Of a stretch of DNA of 64,000 nucleotides, positions 1 through 8,294 are shown piece by piece. The first letter of the stretch is position 1, and each line of letters starts with the position of its first letter. Origin of the DNA: an uncultured Veillonellaceae bacterium (GTDB lineage Bacteria; Bacillota; Negativicutes; Selenomonadales; Selenomonadaceae); contig OMWS01000001.1 of the NCBI GenBank assembly GCA_900314825.1, positions 32,460 through 96,459 of the forward strand, given 5' to 3'. The translations under genes were made by a program, and so were the position numbers. The notes below the pieces were generated by a model. The model had not been told where the DNA came from, made no database searches, and saw nothing but the letters and a program-made list of their open reading frames with translations.

Positions 1-257
1 TGCGCCGTCGCAAGAAGCAGCAGGAGCAAGAGGCCGCCGAAGAAGCGGCACGCCTCGAACAGGAGGAACAGGAGCGCATGGCAGAAGAAGCACGTGCTGC
101 CGCCATCGAGGCCGGCGAAATCCCGGAAGGCGAAGAAGAACTTTCCGAGGAAGAGCAGAAGCGCCTCACCGAGAAGCAGCAGCTGCAGGAACTCATCGAT
201 CAGAAACCGGCCGAAGTCGCCATGCTCATCAAGACGTGGCTGTCCGACGAAGAATAA
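1..257 (+). CDS. fliF: Flagellar MS-ring protein FliF, C-terminal end (5' part outside window)
   Basis: Only the last 84 codons are present, read in the frame beginning at base 3 and ending with TAA at 255-257. They encode a highly charged Glu/Lys/Arg/Gln-rich cytoplasmic tail followed by the terminal helix KPAEVAMLIKTWLSDEE. In the FliF family this last segment is the part that binds the N-terminal domain of FliG and so couples the MS ring to the switch. fliG begins 12 bases downstream, which is the expected order. The family call rests on the terminal motif and on the neighbour. Confidence 0.9.
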   Translation, partial: RRRKKQQEQEAAEEAARLEQEEQERMAEEARAAAIEAGEIPEGEEELSEEEQKRLTEKQQLQELIDQKPAEVAMLIKTWLSDEE

Positions 258-269
258 GGGGAAATTTCC

Positions 270-1301
270 ATGGCAGATATGTACGGCCTGAGTGACGACG
301 AAGGCGAGCTCACCAACCAGCAGAAAGCGGCGATCCTGTTCATCGCGCTGGGGCCCGAGTACTCCGCGAAGCTCTTCAAGCATATGGATGATGACGAGAT
401 CGAGCGCGTCACGCTCGAGATCGCGAACCAGAAACAGGTCAGCGCCGAGACGAAAGCCTCCGTCATCAGCGAATTCTACCAGATGGCCATGGCGAAAGAT
501 TACATTTCGACCGGCGGCCTCGAGTACGCGCAGAACGTCCTCGAGAAAGCGCTCGGCACCGAAAAAGCCATGGACATCATCAACCGCCTCACGACGAGCC
601 TCCAAGTGCGCCCGTTCGACTTCCTGCGGAAGACCGATCCATCGCAACTTTTGAACTTTATCCAGAACGAGCATCCGCAGACGATCGCGCTCATCATGGC
701 CTACCTCGAGCCCGAGCAGGCAGCGACCGTCCTCGGCTCGCTGCCGCCCGACCAGCAGGCGGATGTCGCAAAGCGCATCGCCGTCATGGACCGCACATCG
801 CCGGATGTCATCCGCGAGGTCGAGCGCGTGCTCGAGCGCAAGCTTTCGACGCTCGTCACGCAGGACTTCACGACAGCCGGCGGCATCCAGAGCGTCGTCG
901 AGATGCTCAACCGCGTCGACCGCACGACCGAGAAATCCATCCTCGAAAACCTCGAGGTCGACAACCCCGAGCTCGCCGAGGAGATCAAGCGCCGCATGTT
1001 CGTGTTCGAAGACATCGTCATGCTCGACGATCGCTCGCTCCAGATGGTGCTGCGCGATGTCGATACGAAAGACCTTTCGCTCGCCCTCAAGGCAACGCCG
1101 AAAGAAGTCGCAGACAAAGTCTTCAAGAATATGTCGTCGCGTGCTGCCGACATGCTCAAAGAAGAAATCGAATTCATGGGCCCCGTCAAGATCCGCGACG
1201 TCGAAGAAGCCCAGCAGAAGATCGTCAATGTCATCCGCTCGAAGGAGGACAAGGGCGAGATCGTCATTTCGCGCGGCAAGGGGGACGAGATGATTGTCTA
1301 A
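270..1301 (+). CDS. fliG: Flagellar motor switch protein FliG
   Basis: 343 residues, the usual FliG length. FliG sits on the cytoplasmic face of the MS ring and carries the charged C-terminal helix that meets the stator. The central EHPQ motif is at about residue 134 in the stretch NEHPQTIALIMAYLEPEQ. The C-terminal domain contains FEDIVMLDDRSLQMVLRDVD, the torque-helix region with its alternating charges. The ATG is preceded by an AAGGGGAAAT ribosome site. The 3' end overlaps the fliH start by 8 bases, which implies translational coupling. Confidence 0.97.
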   Translation: MADMYGLSDDEGELTNQQKAAILFIALGPEYSAKLFKHMDDDEIERVTLEIANQKQVSAETKASVISEFYQMAMAKDYISTGGLEYAQNVLEKALGTEKAMDIINRLTTSLQVRPFDFLRKTDPSQLLNFIQNEHPQTIALIMAYLEPEQAATVLGSLPPDQQADVAKRIAVMDRTSPDVIREVERVLERKLSTLVTQDFTTAGGIQSVVEMLNRVDRTTEKSILENLEVDNPELAEEIKRRMFVFEDIVMLDDRSLQMVLRDVDTKDLSLALKATPKEVADKVFKNMSSRAADMLKEEIEFMGPVKIRDVEEAQQKIVNVIRSKEDKGEIVISRGKGDEMIV

Positions 1302-2097
1302 AATCATCAAGGCAGCCGATTGGAAAGAAAAACCAAAGCTCATCGACGTGCCCGAGCCGCCGAAACCGCCACAGACGGAAGAGGAAGAACTCGCCGCGGA
1401 AGGCCGTTTCGACGAGGAAGCTCAGGCGCGGATGCTTGCCGAGATTGAGAAAAAACAGCAAAAGGCAGAAAAGCTCCTCGCCGATGCCCGCAAGGAATGC
1501 GCGGAACTGAAACAGAAGACGGCGAGCGACTGCGACCGCATGCGCGAGGAGACGAAGCAGGAATGCGAAGAGCTCCGCGAAGATGCGCGCCAGTCCGGCC
1601 ACGCCGAGGGATTGCAGCAAGGCCTGGAAGAAGGCAAGAAACAGGCGCAGCAGGAGATGGCGGACGCCATCCAGCAGGCGAACAAGAAAGCCGAAAAGAC
1701 GCTGAAGGATGCGAAGGACGCGACGAGCTACTATCTTGCGAAAGCAGAAGATGACGTCACGTCCATCGCGCTCGCCGTCGTCGAGAAGATCCTGCCGCAG
1801 CACTTCATCGACGTGCCGCAGATCATCCTGCCGCTCGTGCAGCAGGCGCTCGAAAAGGTCAAAGACCAGAAGGAAATCAACATCCATGTCGCGCCGGCCG
1901 TCTACGACCTTGTGCTCATGGCGCGTGATGAATTCCGCAGCCGCCTCTCGGGCGCGGGCGCCGAGCTCTCCGTCACAAGCGACGAAAGCCTCGTGCCGGG
2001 CGATTGCGTCATCGAGACGCCGAACGGCAACGTCGATGCGCGCCTCCAGACGCAGATCGAGCTCATCCGCCAGGCCGTCGAAGAAATGAAGGCCTGA
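1294..2097 (+). CDS. fliH: Flagellar assembly protein FliH (export ATPase regulator)
   Basis: 267 residues. FliH dimers bind and restrain the FliI ATPase and tether it to the export gate. The middle of the protein (about 45-150) is a long Glu/Lys/Gln/Ala-rich coiled coil; the C-terminal third has the FliH/HrpE fold features, for example ITSIALAVVEKIL-like and SDESLVPGDCVIE. The frame opens with TTG at 1294, inside the end of fliG; no ATG gives an equally good start. Its position between fliG and fliI is canonical. Confidence 0.9.
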   Translation: MSKIIKAADWKEKPKLIDVPEPPKPPQTEEEELAAEGRFDEEAQARMLAEIEKKQQKAEKLLADARKECAELKQKTASDCDRMREETKQECEELREDARQSGHAEGLQQGLEEGKKQAQQEMADAIQQANKKAEKTLKDAKDATSYYLAKAEDDVTSIALAVVEKILPQHFIDVPQIILPLVQQALEKVKDQKEINIHVAPAVYDLVLMARDEFRSRLSGAGAELSVTSDESLVPGDCVIETPNGNVDARLQTQIELIRQAVEEMKA

Positions 2098-2161
2098 AAT
2101 CCATCGTCGATGTTCCTTGTGATCCCTGATGTATCCGAGCCATTGAGGAAGTGATTGTCCG

Positions 2162-3478
2162 ATGCAGGTCGATATCAAGAAATTCACGGATGCCATCCAT
2201 GATTCCGTTTCCATCAAGCTCACGGGCAAAGTCACGCAGGTCATCGGCCTCGTCATCGAATCGCAAGGACCGACGGTCAGCGTCGGCGAGCTCTGCTACG
2301 TGAGTTCGCATTTCCCGAACGTCCCGCCCGTGCCGGCCGAAGTCGTCGGTTTCCGGGAGGGATTTGTCATGCTCATGCCCGTCGGCGAGATGCAGGGCAT
2401 CGGCCCGGGCTGCGAAGTCGTCTCGGCGCAAAAAACACTGAAAGTCAAAGTCGGCCCGGAACTCCTCGGCCGCGTGCTCGACGGCCTCGGCAACCCGATG
2501 GACGAAAAAGGACCGATCCTTTCGAAAAAAGAATATCCGCTCCAGGCGCCGCCGCCTGCGCCGCTCACCCGTCCGCGCATCCACGATCACCTCTATGTCG
2601 GCGTGCGCGCGATTGACGGGCTCATCACGATGGGCGATGGCCAGCGCATCGGCATCATGGCGGGCTCGGGCGTCGGCAAATCGACGCTGCTCTCCATGAT
2701 CGCGCGCAATACGGAAGCCGACATCAGCGTCATCGCGCTCGTCGGCGAGCGTGGCCGCGAGGTGCGCGACTTCATTGAGCGCGACCTCGGCGAGGAAGGG
2801 CTCAAGCGTTCCGTCGTCGTCGTCGCGACCTCGGATCAGCCGGCCCTCGTGCGCATCAAAGGCGCGATGACCGCCACGGCCATCGCGGAGTATTTCCGCG
2901 ACCAAGGCCACAAGGTCATCCTCATGATGGACTCCGTCACGCGTTTCGCCATGGCGCAGCGCGAAGTCGGACTCACGATCGGCGAGCCGCCGGCGACGCG
3001 CGGCTATACGCCGTCCGTCTTTGCCATGCTGCCGCGTCTCCTCGAGCGTGCGGGCACGAGCGGCAAGGGCTCGATCACGGGCATCTACACCGTGCTCGTC
3101 GATGGCGACGACATGAATGAGCCGATCGCCGACGCCGTGCGCTCCATCCTCGACGGCCATATCGTACTCTCGCGCAATATTGCCGCGCAGAACCATTTTC
3201 CAGCCATCGACATCATGACGAGCGTCAGCCGTGTCATGAACGAAGTCGTGACGCCCGAGCATCTCAAAGCCGCGCAGCGCATGCGCCAGCTCATGGCCGT
3301 CTACCGCGATGCAGAAGACCTCATCCACATCGGCGCCTATGTCAAAGGATCGAGCGCGAAAATCGACGAGTCCATCGCGAAGATCGATGCGATCAACGAT
3401 TTCCTGTGCCAGGGCATTTTCGAAGTGGACACCTATGAAGCGACGGAAGAGAAGCTTCAGGGCATCACGGGCGACTGA
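2162..3478 (+). CDS. fliI: Flagellum-specific export ATPase FliI
   Basis: 438 residues, close to the family norm. It is an F1-beta-like hexameric ATPase that energises export of rod, hook and filament subunits. Visible motifs are the P-loop GSGVGKST at about residue 168, GERGREVRDFIERDLG, Walker B VILMMDSVTRFAMAQRE, and the family signature PPATRGYTPSVFAMLPRLLERAG. A 64-base gap separates it from fliH; GAGGAAG lies upstream of the ATG. fliJ begins two bases after its stop. Confidence 0.97.
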   Translation: MQVDIKKFTDAIHDSVSIKLTGKVTQVIGLVIESQGPTVSVGELCYVSSHFPNVPPVPAEVVGFREGFVMLMPVGEMQGIGPGCEVVSAQKTLKVKVGPELLGRVLDGLGNPMDEKGPILSKKEYPLQAPPPAPLTRPRIHDHLYVGVRAIDGLITMGDGQRIGIMAGSGVGKSTLLSMIARNTEADISVIALVGERGREVRDFIERDLGEEGLKRSVVVVATSDQPALVRIKGAMTATAIAEYFRDQGHKVILMMDSVTRFAMAQREVGLTIGEPPATRGYTPSVFAMLPRLLERAGTSGKGSITGIYTVLVDGDDMNEPIADAVRSILDGHIVLSRNIAAQNHFPAIDIMTSVSRVMNEVVTPEHLKAAQRMRQLMAVYRDAEDLIHIGAYVKGSSAKIDESIAKIDAINDFLCQGIFEVDTYEATEEKLQGITGD

Positions 3479-3480
3479 TC

Positions 3481-3945
3481 ATGAAAAAATTCAAGTTCCA
3501 GCTCGAAACGCTCTTGCGCGTCACGCGCAGCAAGAAGGAAGATGCCGAGGTCGCGTTCGCCGAAGCGTCGCGCAGCCTCGAAGAAAAACGCGCCGTCATG
3601 CAACAGTTGCTCGAAGAGATGCAGCGCGGCCAGCGCGAATTTGAAAATCTCACGCAGGCCGGCAAGCGCGTGACGGTCGGAAAACTCATGGACTACCATA
3701 ATTTTTTCAACTGGAAGCGCGAGCAGATCGAGATCCAGCAGCAGATCATCCTGACGGCGAAGGCCGAGCGGCAAAAAAAGCTCAAGGAACTGTTGGAGCT
3801 CATGAGCTACCTCAAGAGCATCGAGCAGTTGCGCGAGAAGCGCTTGCAAGAATATAAAGATGCAGCCCTCCACGAAGAGCAGAAGATGCTCGACGAGATC
3901 GGCCTGCAACTATTTATGAGAAACGGGAAGAGGGATGCCGTATGA
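3481..3945 (+). CDS. fliJ: Flagellar export chaperone FliJ
   Basis: 154 residues, almost entirely alpha-helical coiled coil by composition (Glu, Lys, Gln, Leu, Arg). The N-terminus MKKFKFQLETLLRVTRSKK is the typical FliJ opening. In the family FliJ is the central stalk of the FliI hexamer and recycles export chaperones. It is tightly packed behind fliI, and its stop overlaps the following transglycosylase ATG by 4 bases. Confidence 0.88.
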   Translation: MKKFKFQLETLLRVTRSKKEDAEVAFAEASRSLEEKRAVMQQLLEEMQRGQREFENLTQAGKRVTVGKLMDYHNFFNWKREQIEIQQQIILTAKAERQKKLKELLELMSYLKSIEQLREKRLQEYKDAALHEEQKMLDEIGLQLFMRNGKRDAV

Positions 3946-4619
3946 TCGATGTCGTGAACATGGCAGACATCGCGCACGTGCAGCAGCGCATCAAAGAGCT
4001 GCAGAAATCATTTGGCCAGCTCCAGCAGGTGCCGGGCGGCGCTGTCGGCTTTGATGATATGCTCCAGCGCACGATGAAAGCGCAGGAAGCCGCGCACCAA
4101 GCGAAAACGCAGAACGCGGCACCGGAAAGCGCGACGAGCAAAACACCAGCGGCCACGCAGGCAGCAGATGCAACGAATCAAGCGAAGACAACGCTGCCTG
4201 TCAACGTCGGCACGGGGCTGAAAGCCGTATCTGATCTTCCTCCGGCAAATGGCGACCTTTCCTCGATGGTGCAGGCGGCCGCGCAGCGTGAGAACGTCGA
4301 TGCACGCCTCGTCAATGCCATTGCGCAGGCCGAGTCCGGCGGTGACCAATCCGCCGTCTCACCCGTCGGCGCCATTGGCGTCATGCAGCTCATGCCGGAC
4401 ACGGCGGCAGGCCTCGGCGTCGATCCCTATGACGAGCAGCAAAATGTCGAGGGCGGCGCGAAATATCTGCGCGAGATGCTCGACACGTTCGGCGGCGACG
4501 TGCGCAAAGCCGTCGCAGCGTACAATGCCGGCCCAGCCGCCGTCAAAGCGTATGGCGGCGTGCCGCCGTATCCCGAGACGCAGGAATACGTCGATCGCGT
4601 GCTCGATCTGTATCGTTGA
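3942..4619 (+). CDS. Lytic transglycosylase, SLT domain, in the flagellar operon
   Basis: 225 residues. The first ~110 residues are low-complexity and polar (Ala, Thr, Gln) with no clear signal peptide. The C-terminal ~110 form an SLT (Slt70-type) domain: AQAESGGDQSAVSPVGAIG with the catalytic Glu near residue 131, then GVMQLMPDTAAGLG and AVAAYNAGPAAVKAYGG. Such enzymes cleave peptidoglycan glycan strands, and one inside a fla operon is plausibly used to let the rod through the wall. How it is exported is unclear; passage through the flagellar export gate is an inference. It overlaps fliJ by 4 bases. Confidence 0.88.
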   Translation: MIDVVNMADIAHVQQRIKELQKSFGQLQQVPGGAVGFDDMLQRTMKAQEAAHQAKTQNAAPESATSKTPAATQAADATNQAKTTLPVNVGTGLKAVSDLPPANGDLSSMVQAAAQRENVDARLVNAIAQAESGGDQSAVSPVGAIGVMQLMPDTAAGLGVDPYDEQQNVEGGAKYLREMLDTFGGDVRKAVAAYNAGPAAVKAYGGVPPYPETQEYVDRVLDLYR

Positions 4620-4714
4620 TGTACCACGAAAGATAACTTTTGCATGTACTGTCAATGCAGCAGAAATGCTTGCAAAAGCACAGATTCGAATTTTGACTTC
4701 GAGAGGTGAACCCT

Positions 4715-5371
4715 ATGGCAGAAGAAGAAGAAGAGCAGCCGAAGAAAAAGCATCGCTTTTTGAAGATCCTCCTGGCGCTCTTTTTGCTCCTCGTGCTCAT
4801 CGTCGGCGGCTTTGCGCTCGGCACTTATCTGCGCATCTTCGATACGCAGCAGGCGAATGAGACGCTCGGCCTCTATAATCTGCCGGTCATCGGCCAGTAT
4901 TTCGTGAAGCCGGCGCCGACGGAAGAGGAAATGGAAAACACGCCGGCCGAAGACGTCAAGCCCGACCCGAAAGCCGACGAGAAGAACAAGGACAAAGACA
5001 AGCAGTCGAAGAAAGTCCAGCTCTCGAAGAAGGAAATCGAGAAGCAGATGAAAGATCGCGAGGCCGCCGAGCGCAAGCGCGTCTCAAAGCTTGCGCGCCT
5101 CTACAATGAAATGAAGCCGGCCGATGCAGCCGCTGCGCTCGACGAGATCGATGACGACGCATGCGTCGCGATCCTTCAGCGTATGGATGAAGGCCAGGCT
5201 GCGAAAGTCCTCTCGGAGTTCGAGCCGTCAAAAGCCGCGCGCCTCACGAAGATCATCTACGAAGGCACGCAGAAGAAAATGACGAGCCCGAGCGATCTGG
5301 AGAAAATGCTCCAGCAGCAGAATGACGATAACGCACAGGACGAAAGCGCTACACAAACGGCGGCGCAATGA
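4715..5371 (+). CDS. MotE-like membrane protein (MgtE N-domain fold)
   Basis: 218 residues from the ATG at 4715, which follows a GAGAGG ribosome site (a GTG nine bases upstream lies on that site). It has an acidic N-tip, one transmembrane segment (about residues 13-35), a Lys/Glu-rich coiled coil (75-115), then a helical domain with YNEMKPADAAAALDEIDDDA and ILQRMDEGQAAKVLSEFEPS. That domain resembles the MgtE N-domain and FliG-like repeats. Proteins of this type next to fliJ/fliK in Firmicutes and alphaproteobacteria are called MotE and assist motor assembly. Function here is by family and context. Confidence 0.8.
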   Translation: MAEEEEEQPKKKHRFLKILLALFLLLVLIVGGFALGTYLRIFDTQQANETLGLYNLPVIGQYFVKPAPTEEEMENTPAEDVKPDPKADEKNKDKDKQSKKVQLSKKEIEKQMKDREAAERKRVSKLARLYNEMKPADAAAALDEIDDDACVAILQRMDEGQAAKVLSEFEPSKAARLTKIIYEGTQKKMTSPSDLEKMLQQQNDDNAQDESATQTAAQ

Positions 5372-5438
5372 AATTTTCATTTAAGTAAATCGAAAAACAT
5401 TCGATAATAAACATGGAACGTGAAGGGAGGTGAAAAAC

Positions 5439-7193
5439 ATGAACAATGTACAAATCATGAGCACGAGCCCGCAGGCCGGCAGCGCCAAGGCAGCGAGCAG
5501 CACGAAAAGCGTCAAGGCGATGAAATCCACGTCGCAATCGACGGGATTCGACGACGTGCTGCAAAAGAGCCAGACGCCGACGGACGACAAGGCGGCGGTG
5601 CAGGATAACACAGCAAAGGCAACCGCGCAGGATTCAAATGATGCCGCACAGGCAGCAAAAGACGTTGCGGCCGACGCAAAGGATGCAATGGATGCCGCGG
5701 CCGTGGCAGAAGTGACAAGAAAGGCTGACACGAAACCAGCGAAGCAGACGTCCAAAACTGGCAAGGACGCCAAAGAAATGACAGCGACAGATGATGGCAA
5801 GGAAGCTTTGGCAGACCTGGACGACAGCGCGGCGGTGAATGTCGCAAGCGCGATCCTCGCCACGAAACTTTCCGCGGTGCAGACGATGCTGACGGGCGAA
5901 CTGAAGACGCTGGCGAAAGATGCGCTGGGCACGGCGAAAGGCCCGGTCGCGCATGCGGTCGAAGACCTCGCGCAAGCGCTGCTCGATGCCTCGTCGCAAA
6001 AGACGGAGACGGCAAGCGACCTCATGTCGCTCCTTCCGCAGACGGCGACGACGGGCAAAGCGCAGCAGGCGATGCTTGCGATGCTTTCGGGCCAGAACAC
6101 GACAGCGCAGGACGCGCAGTCGGCACTTGCCTCGCTCCTCCAGAAAGATGCGAATCCGCAGCAGACGCTGACGCAGCTGCAGGCGCTGATGGCGAACGTT
6201 GCATCGAAACCAGAAATAGCGACGGCGATGCCAAACGCCCTGCAAGGAAATGTGTCGCAGACGAATGCACAGCAGAATGCCTTTGCCTCGCTCCAGAGCT
6301 TGGCGACGCCAGCCGTCCAGCAGACGGTCACGCAGGCCGCGCCGCTCTTCGCGAGCCTCCAGAATGCACCGGCAGCGCAGACGAAGAACGAGACGACGAG
6401 CGTTAGTGACTTTGCGAATCTCCTTGGGACGACAGTGACAGAGGAGGCGCCAAGCGTTGATCTTGGCCAGCAAGTCCTCGCGGCGTTCCAGCAGCAGGCG
6501 GGCGCCAATGCCGATGCAAATCAGCAAGGCGCACAGCAGCAGGCGATGACGGAACTGCTGATGACGCAGGATGGCGAGCAGGCGGTCACGCAGCTGCCGG
6601 AAGAAGCAGCCTTCGACAAAGCGCCCACGACGCAGGAAGCGGTCCCCTCGCAGCCTGCTGGCATCACGAGCTTCGCGCAGACGCCCCAGAACCTTGACGG
6701 GACGCAGCAGGCGTCGTCCACGCAGGCGCCACAGCAGCCCCAGACGGATTATGATATCCCGCAGCAGATCGTCGACCAGGCGCGCCTCATCCAGCGCGGG
6801 CAGGAGACCGAGATGGTCATCCACCTGAAGCCGGAGCATCTCGGCGACCTCACACTCCGCGTGTCCGTCGGTGCGAATGGCGCAGTCAATGCGTCGTTCC
6901 ATTCGAACAACGCAGAGGTCCGCACAATCATCGAGAACACGCTCGTCCAGCTCAAGCAGGAACTCAACAATCAGGGATTGAAAGTCGACAACGTCGGCGT
7001 CTATGCCGGTCTCGCCGATGGCGGCTTGCCGCAGCAGGATGGCGGCCAGCAGCAGGCGTTCCAGCAAGGCAGCCAGCGTCATCACTCGACGCAGGAAAGC
7101 GCTGAGGCGTTCGAGGACGGGCAGGAGCTCGCGGCAGCGCTCGCCGCGCAAAAGGAAAACGCAGCCACGGACGGCGTCGATTATCGGGTGTAA
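5439..7193 (+). CDS. fliK: Flagellar hook-length control protein FliK
   Basis: 584 residues from ATG 5439, which follows a GGGAGG site; the GTG at 5430 lies on that site. The first ~430 residues are disordered, rich in Ala, Gln, Thr, Asp and Lys, as expected of the ruler part. The C-terminal Flg_hook domain spans about 435-540 with MVIHLKPEHLGDLTLRVSV and LVQLKQELNNQGLKVDNVGV. FliK measures the hook and switches export specificity through FlhB. flgD follows 32 bases later. Confidence 0.93.
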   Translation: MNNVQIMSTSPQAGSAKAASSTKSVKAMKSTSQSTGFDDVLQKSQTPTDDKAAVQDNTAKATAQDSNDAAQAAKDVAADAKDAMDAAAVAEVTRKADTKPAKQTSKTGKDAKEMTATDDGKEALADLDDSAAVNVASAILATKLSAVQTMLTGELKTLAKDALGTAKGPVAHAVEDLAQALLDASSQKTETASDLMSLLPQTATTGKAQQAMLAMLSGQNTTAQDAQSALASLLQKDANPQQTLTQLQALMANVASKPEIATAMPNALQGNVSQTNAQQNAFASLQSLATPAVQQTVTQAAPLFASLQNAPAAQTKNETTSVSDFANLLGTTVTEEAPSVDLGQQVLAAFQQQAGANADANQQGAQQQAMTELLMTQDGEQAVTQLPEEAAFDKAPTTQEAVPSQPAGITSFAQTPQNLDGTQQASSTQAPQQPQTDYDIPQQIVDQARLIQRGQETEMVIHLKPEHLGDLTLRVSVGANGAVNASFHSNNAEVRTIIENTLVQLKQELNNQGLKVDNVGVYAGLADGGLPQQDGGQQQAFQQGSQRHHSTQESAEAFEDGQELAAALAAQKENAATDGVDYRV

Positions 7194-7225
7194 AAAGTAG
7201 AAAGCCCGAAAAGGAGGCTTGGAAC

Positions 7226-7774
7226 ATGGCAAATACGCTCAACACGGTCACGGTCGATGGCGTGACGTACAGCGCCGAAGACTATGCGAAGCAGCAGACA
7301 GCGGCAGCGTCCTCGGCAGTAAATGCGAACAGCGCGCTCGGCAAAGATGCATTTTTGCAGCTGCTCGTGACGCAGATGCAGTATCAGGATCCGCTCGATC
7401 CGCAGGACAACAGCGAATATCTCTCGCAGCTCGCGCAGTTCTCGGCCCTCGAGCAGATGTCGAATGTCGCGACGGCGCTCGAAAAGACGAATACGCTCGT
7501 CAGCAACATCGATACGAGTATGCTCGTCGGCCAGCTCAGCGGCATGATCGGGAAAGATTTGCAGTGGACGTCGACAGTCGCGGTCACGAACAGCGATGGC
7601 ACGGCGGTCACGGACAGCAATGGCAAGGCCAAGACGACGACCACGACGTACGAAGGTACGGTCACGGGCGTCAGCATTTCGGACGGCAGCCCGAGCATCA
7701 TCGCGAAAGGCACGGACGGCCAGACGTATAAGGTCGCGATCAGCGACATCACGCGCGTCGGCACCGGCAGCTAA
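7226..7774 (+). CDS. flgD: Flagellar hook-capping protein FlgD
   Basis: 182 residues. FlgD is the temporary cap under which hook subunits polymerise. The N-terminal signature is present: LGKDAFLQLLVTQMQYQDPL followed by DNSEYLSQLAQFSALEQM, then LVGQLSGMIGKDL. The C-terminal beta part is short. A strong AGGAGG ribosome site precedes the ATG. Order fliK-flgD-flgE matches Bacillus and Clostridia. Confidence 0.96.
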   Translation: MANTLNTVTVDGVTYSAEDYAKQQTAAASSAVNANSALGKDAFLQLLVTQMQYQDPLDPQDNSEYLSQLAQFSALEQMSNVATALEKTNTLVSNIDTSMLVGQLSGMIGKDLQWTSTVAVTNSDGTAVTDSNGKAKTTTTTYEGTVTGVSISDGSPSIIAKGTDGQTYKVAISDITRVGTGS

Positions 7775-7801
7775 AAACGACCACATAGGAGGGACGGAAA
7801 C

Positions 7802-8191
7802 GTGGCGGATCGCATTTTTTTCCATCCGCAGCCCATCCTGCCCATCCAGACGAATACCGGGGCACCGTCCCGGCGAGCGACCAGCACGGCGCAGACAAGC
7901 TCCGGCGACTTCGGCGCACTGCTCTCGGCCGCACAGGACAAAGTCCTTTTCTCGGCGCACGCGGAAAACCGCATGAAAGAGCGCGGCATCCAGCTGACGG
8001 AGCAAGACCTCCAGAAGCTCGACACGGCCGTCAGCGATCTCGAGAAGAAGGGCGCACGTGAATCCCTCGTGTACATGGACGGCACGGCGTTCGTCGTGAG
8101 CGTCCGCAACCGCACGGTGATCACGGCCATGGATGGCAGCAGGCCGCAGGAAAATATTATTACGAACATTGACAGCGCAGCAATTTTATAA
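7802..8191 (+). CDS. Conserved flg-operon protein (TIGR02530-like)
   Basis: 129 residues with a GTG start behind GGAGGG. The conserved core is VLFSAHAENRMKERGIQL, then ARESLVYMDGTAFVVSVRNR and TVITAMDG. Proteins with this core are found between flgD and flgE in many Firmicutes and spirochaetes and are called flagellar operon protein; their role in the hook is not established to my knowledge. No signal peptide or membrane segment is seen, so if it reaches the hook it would use the flagellar exporter. Confidence 0.8.
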   Translation: MADRIFFHPQPILPIQTNTGAPSRRATSTAQTSSGDFGALLSAAQDKVLFSAHAENRMKERGIQLTEQDLQKLDTAVSDLEKKGARESLVYMDGTAFVVSVRNRTVITAMDGSRPQENIITNIDSAAIL

Positions 8192-8294
8192 AGAGAATCG
8201 GACCTACGGGAGATTCCGGGACGCGGACTGACAGAAGCGTTCCAAAACAAATTGCTGCATGTCTTCGTTCCTTGATTGAAAGGAAGCATGCACT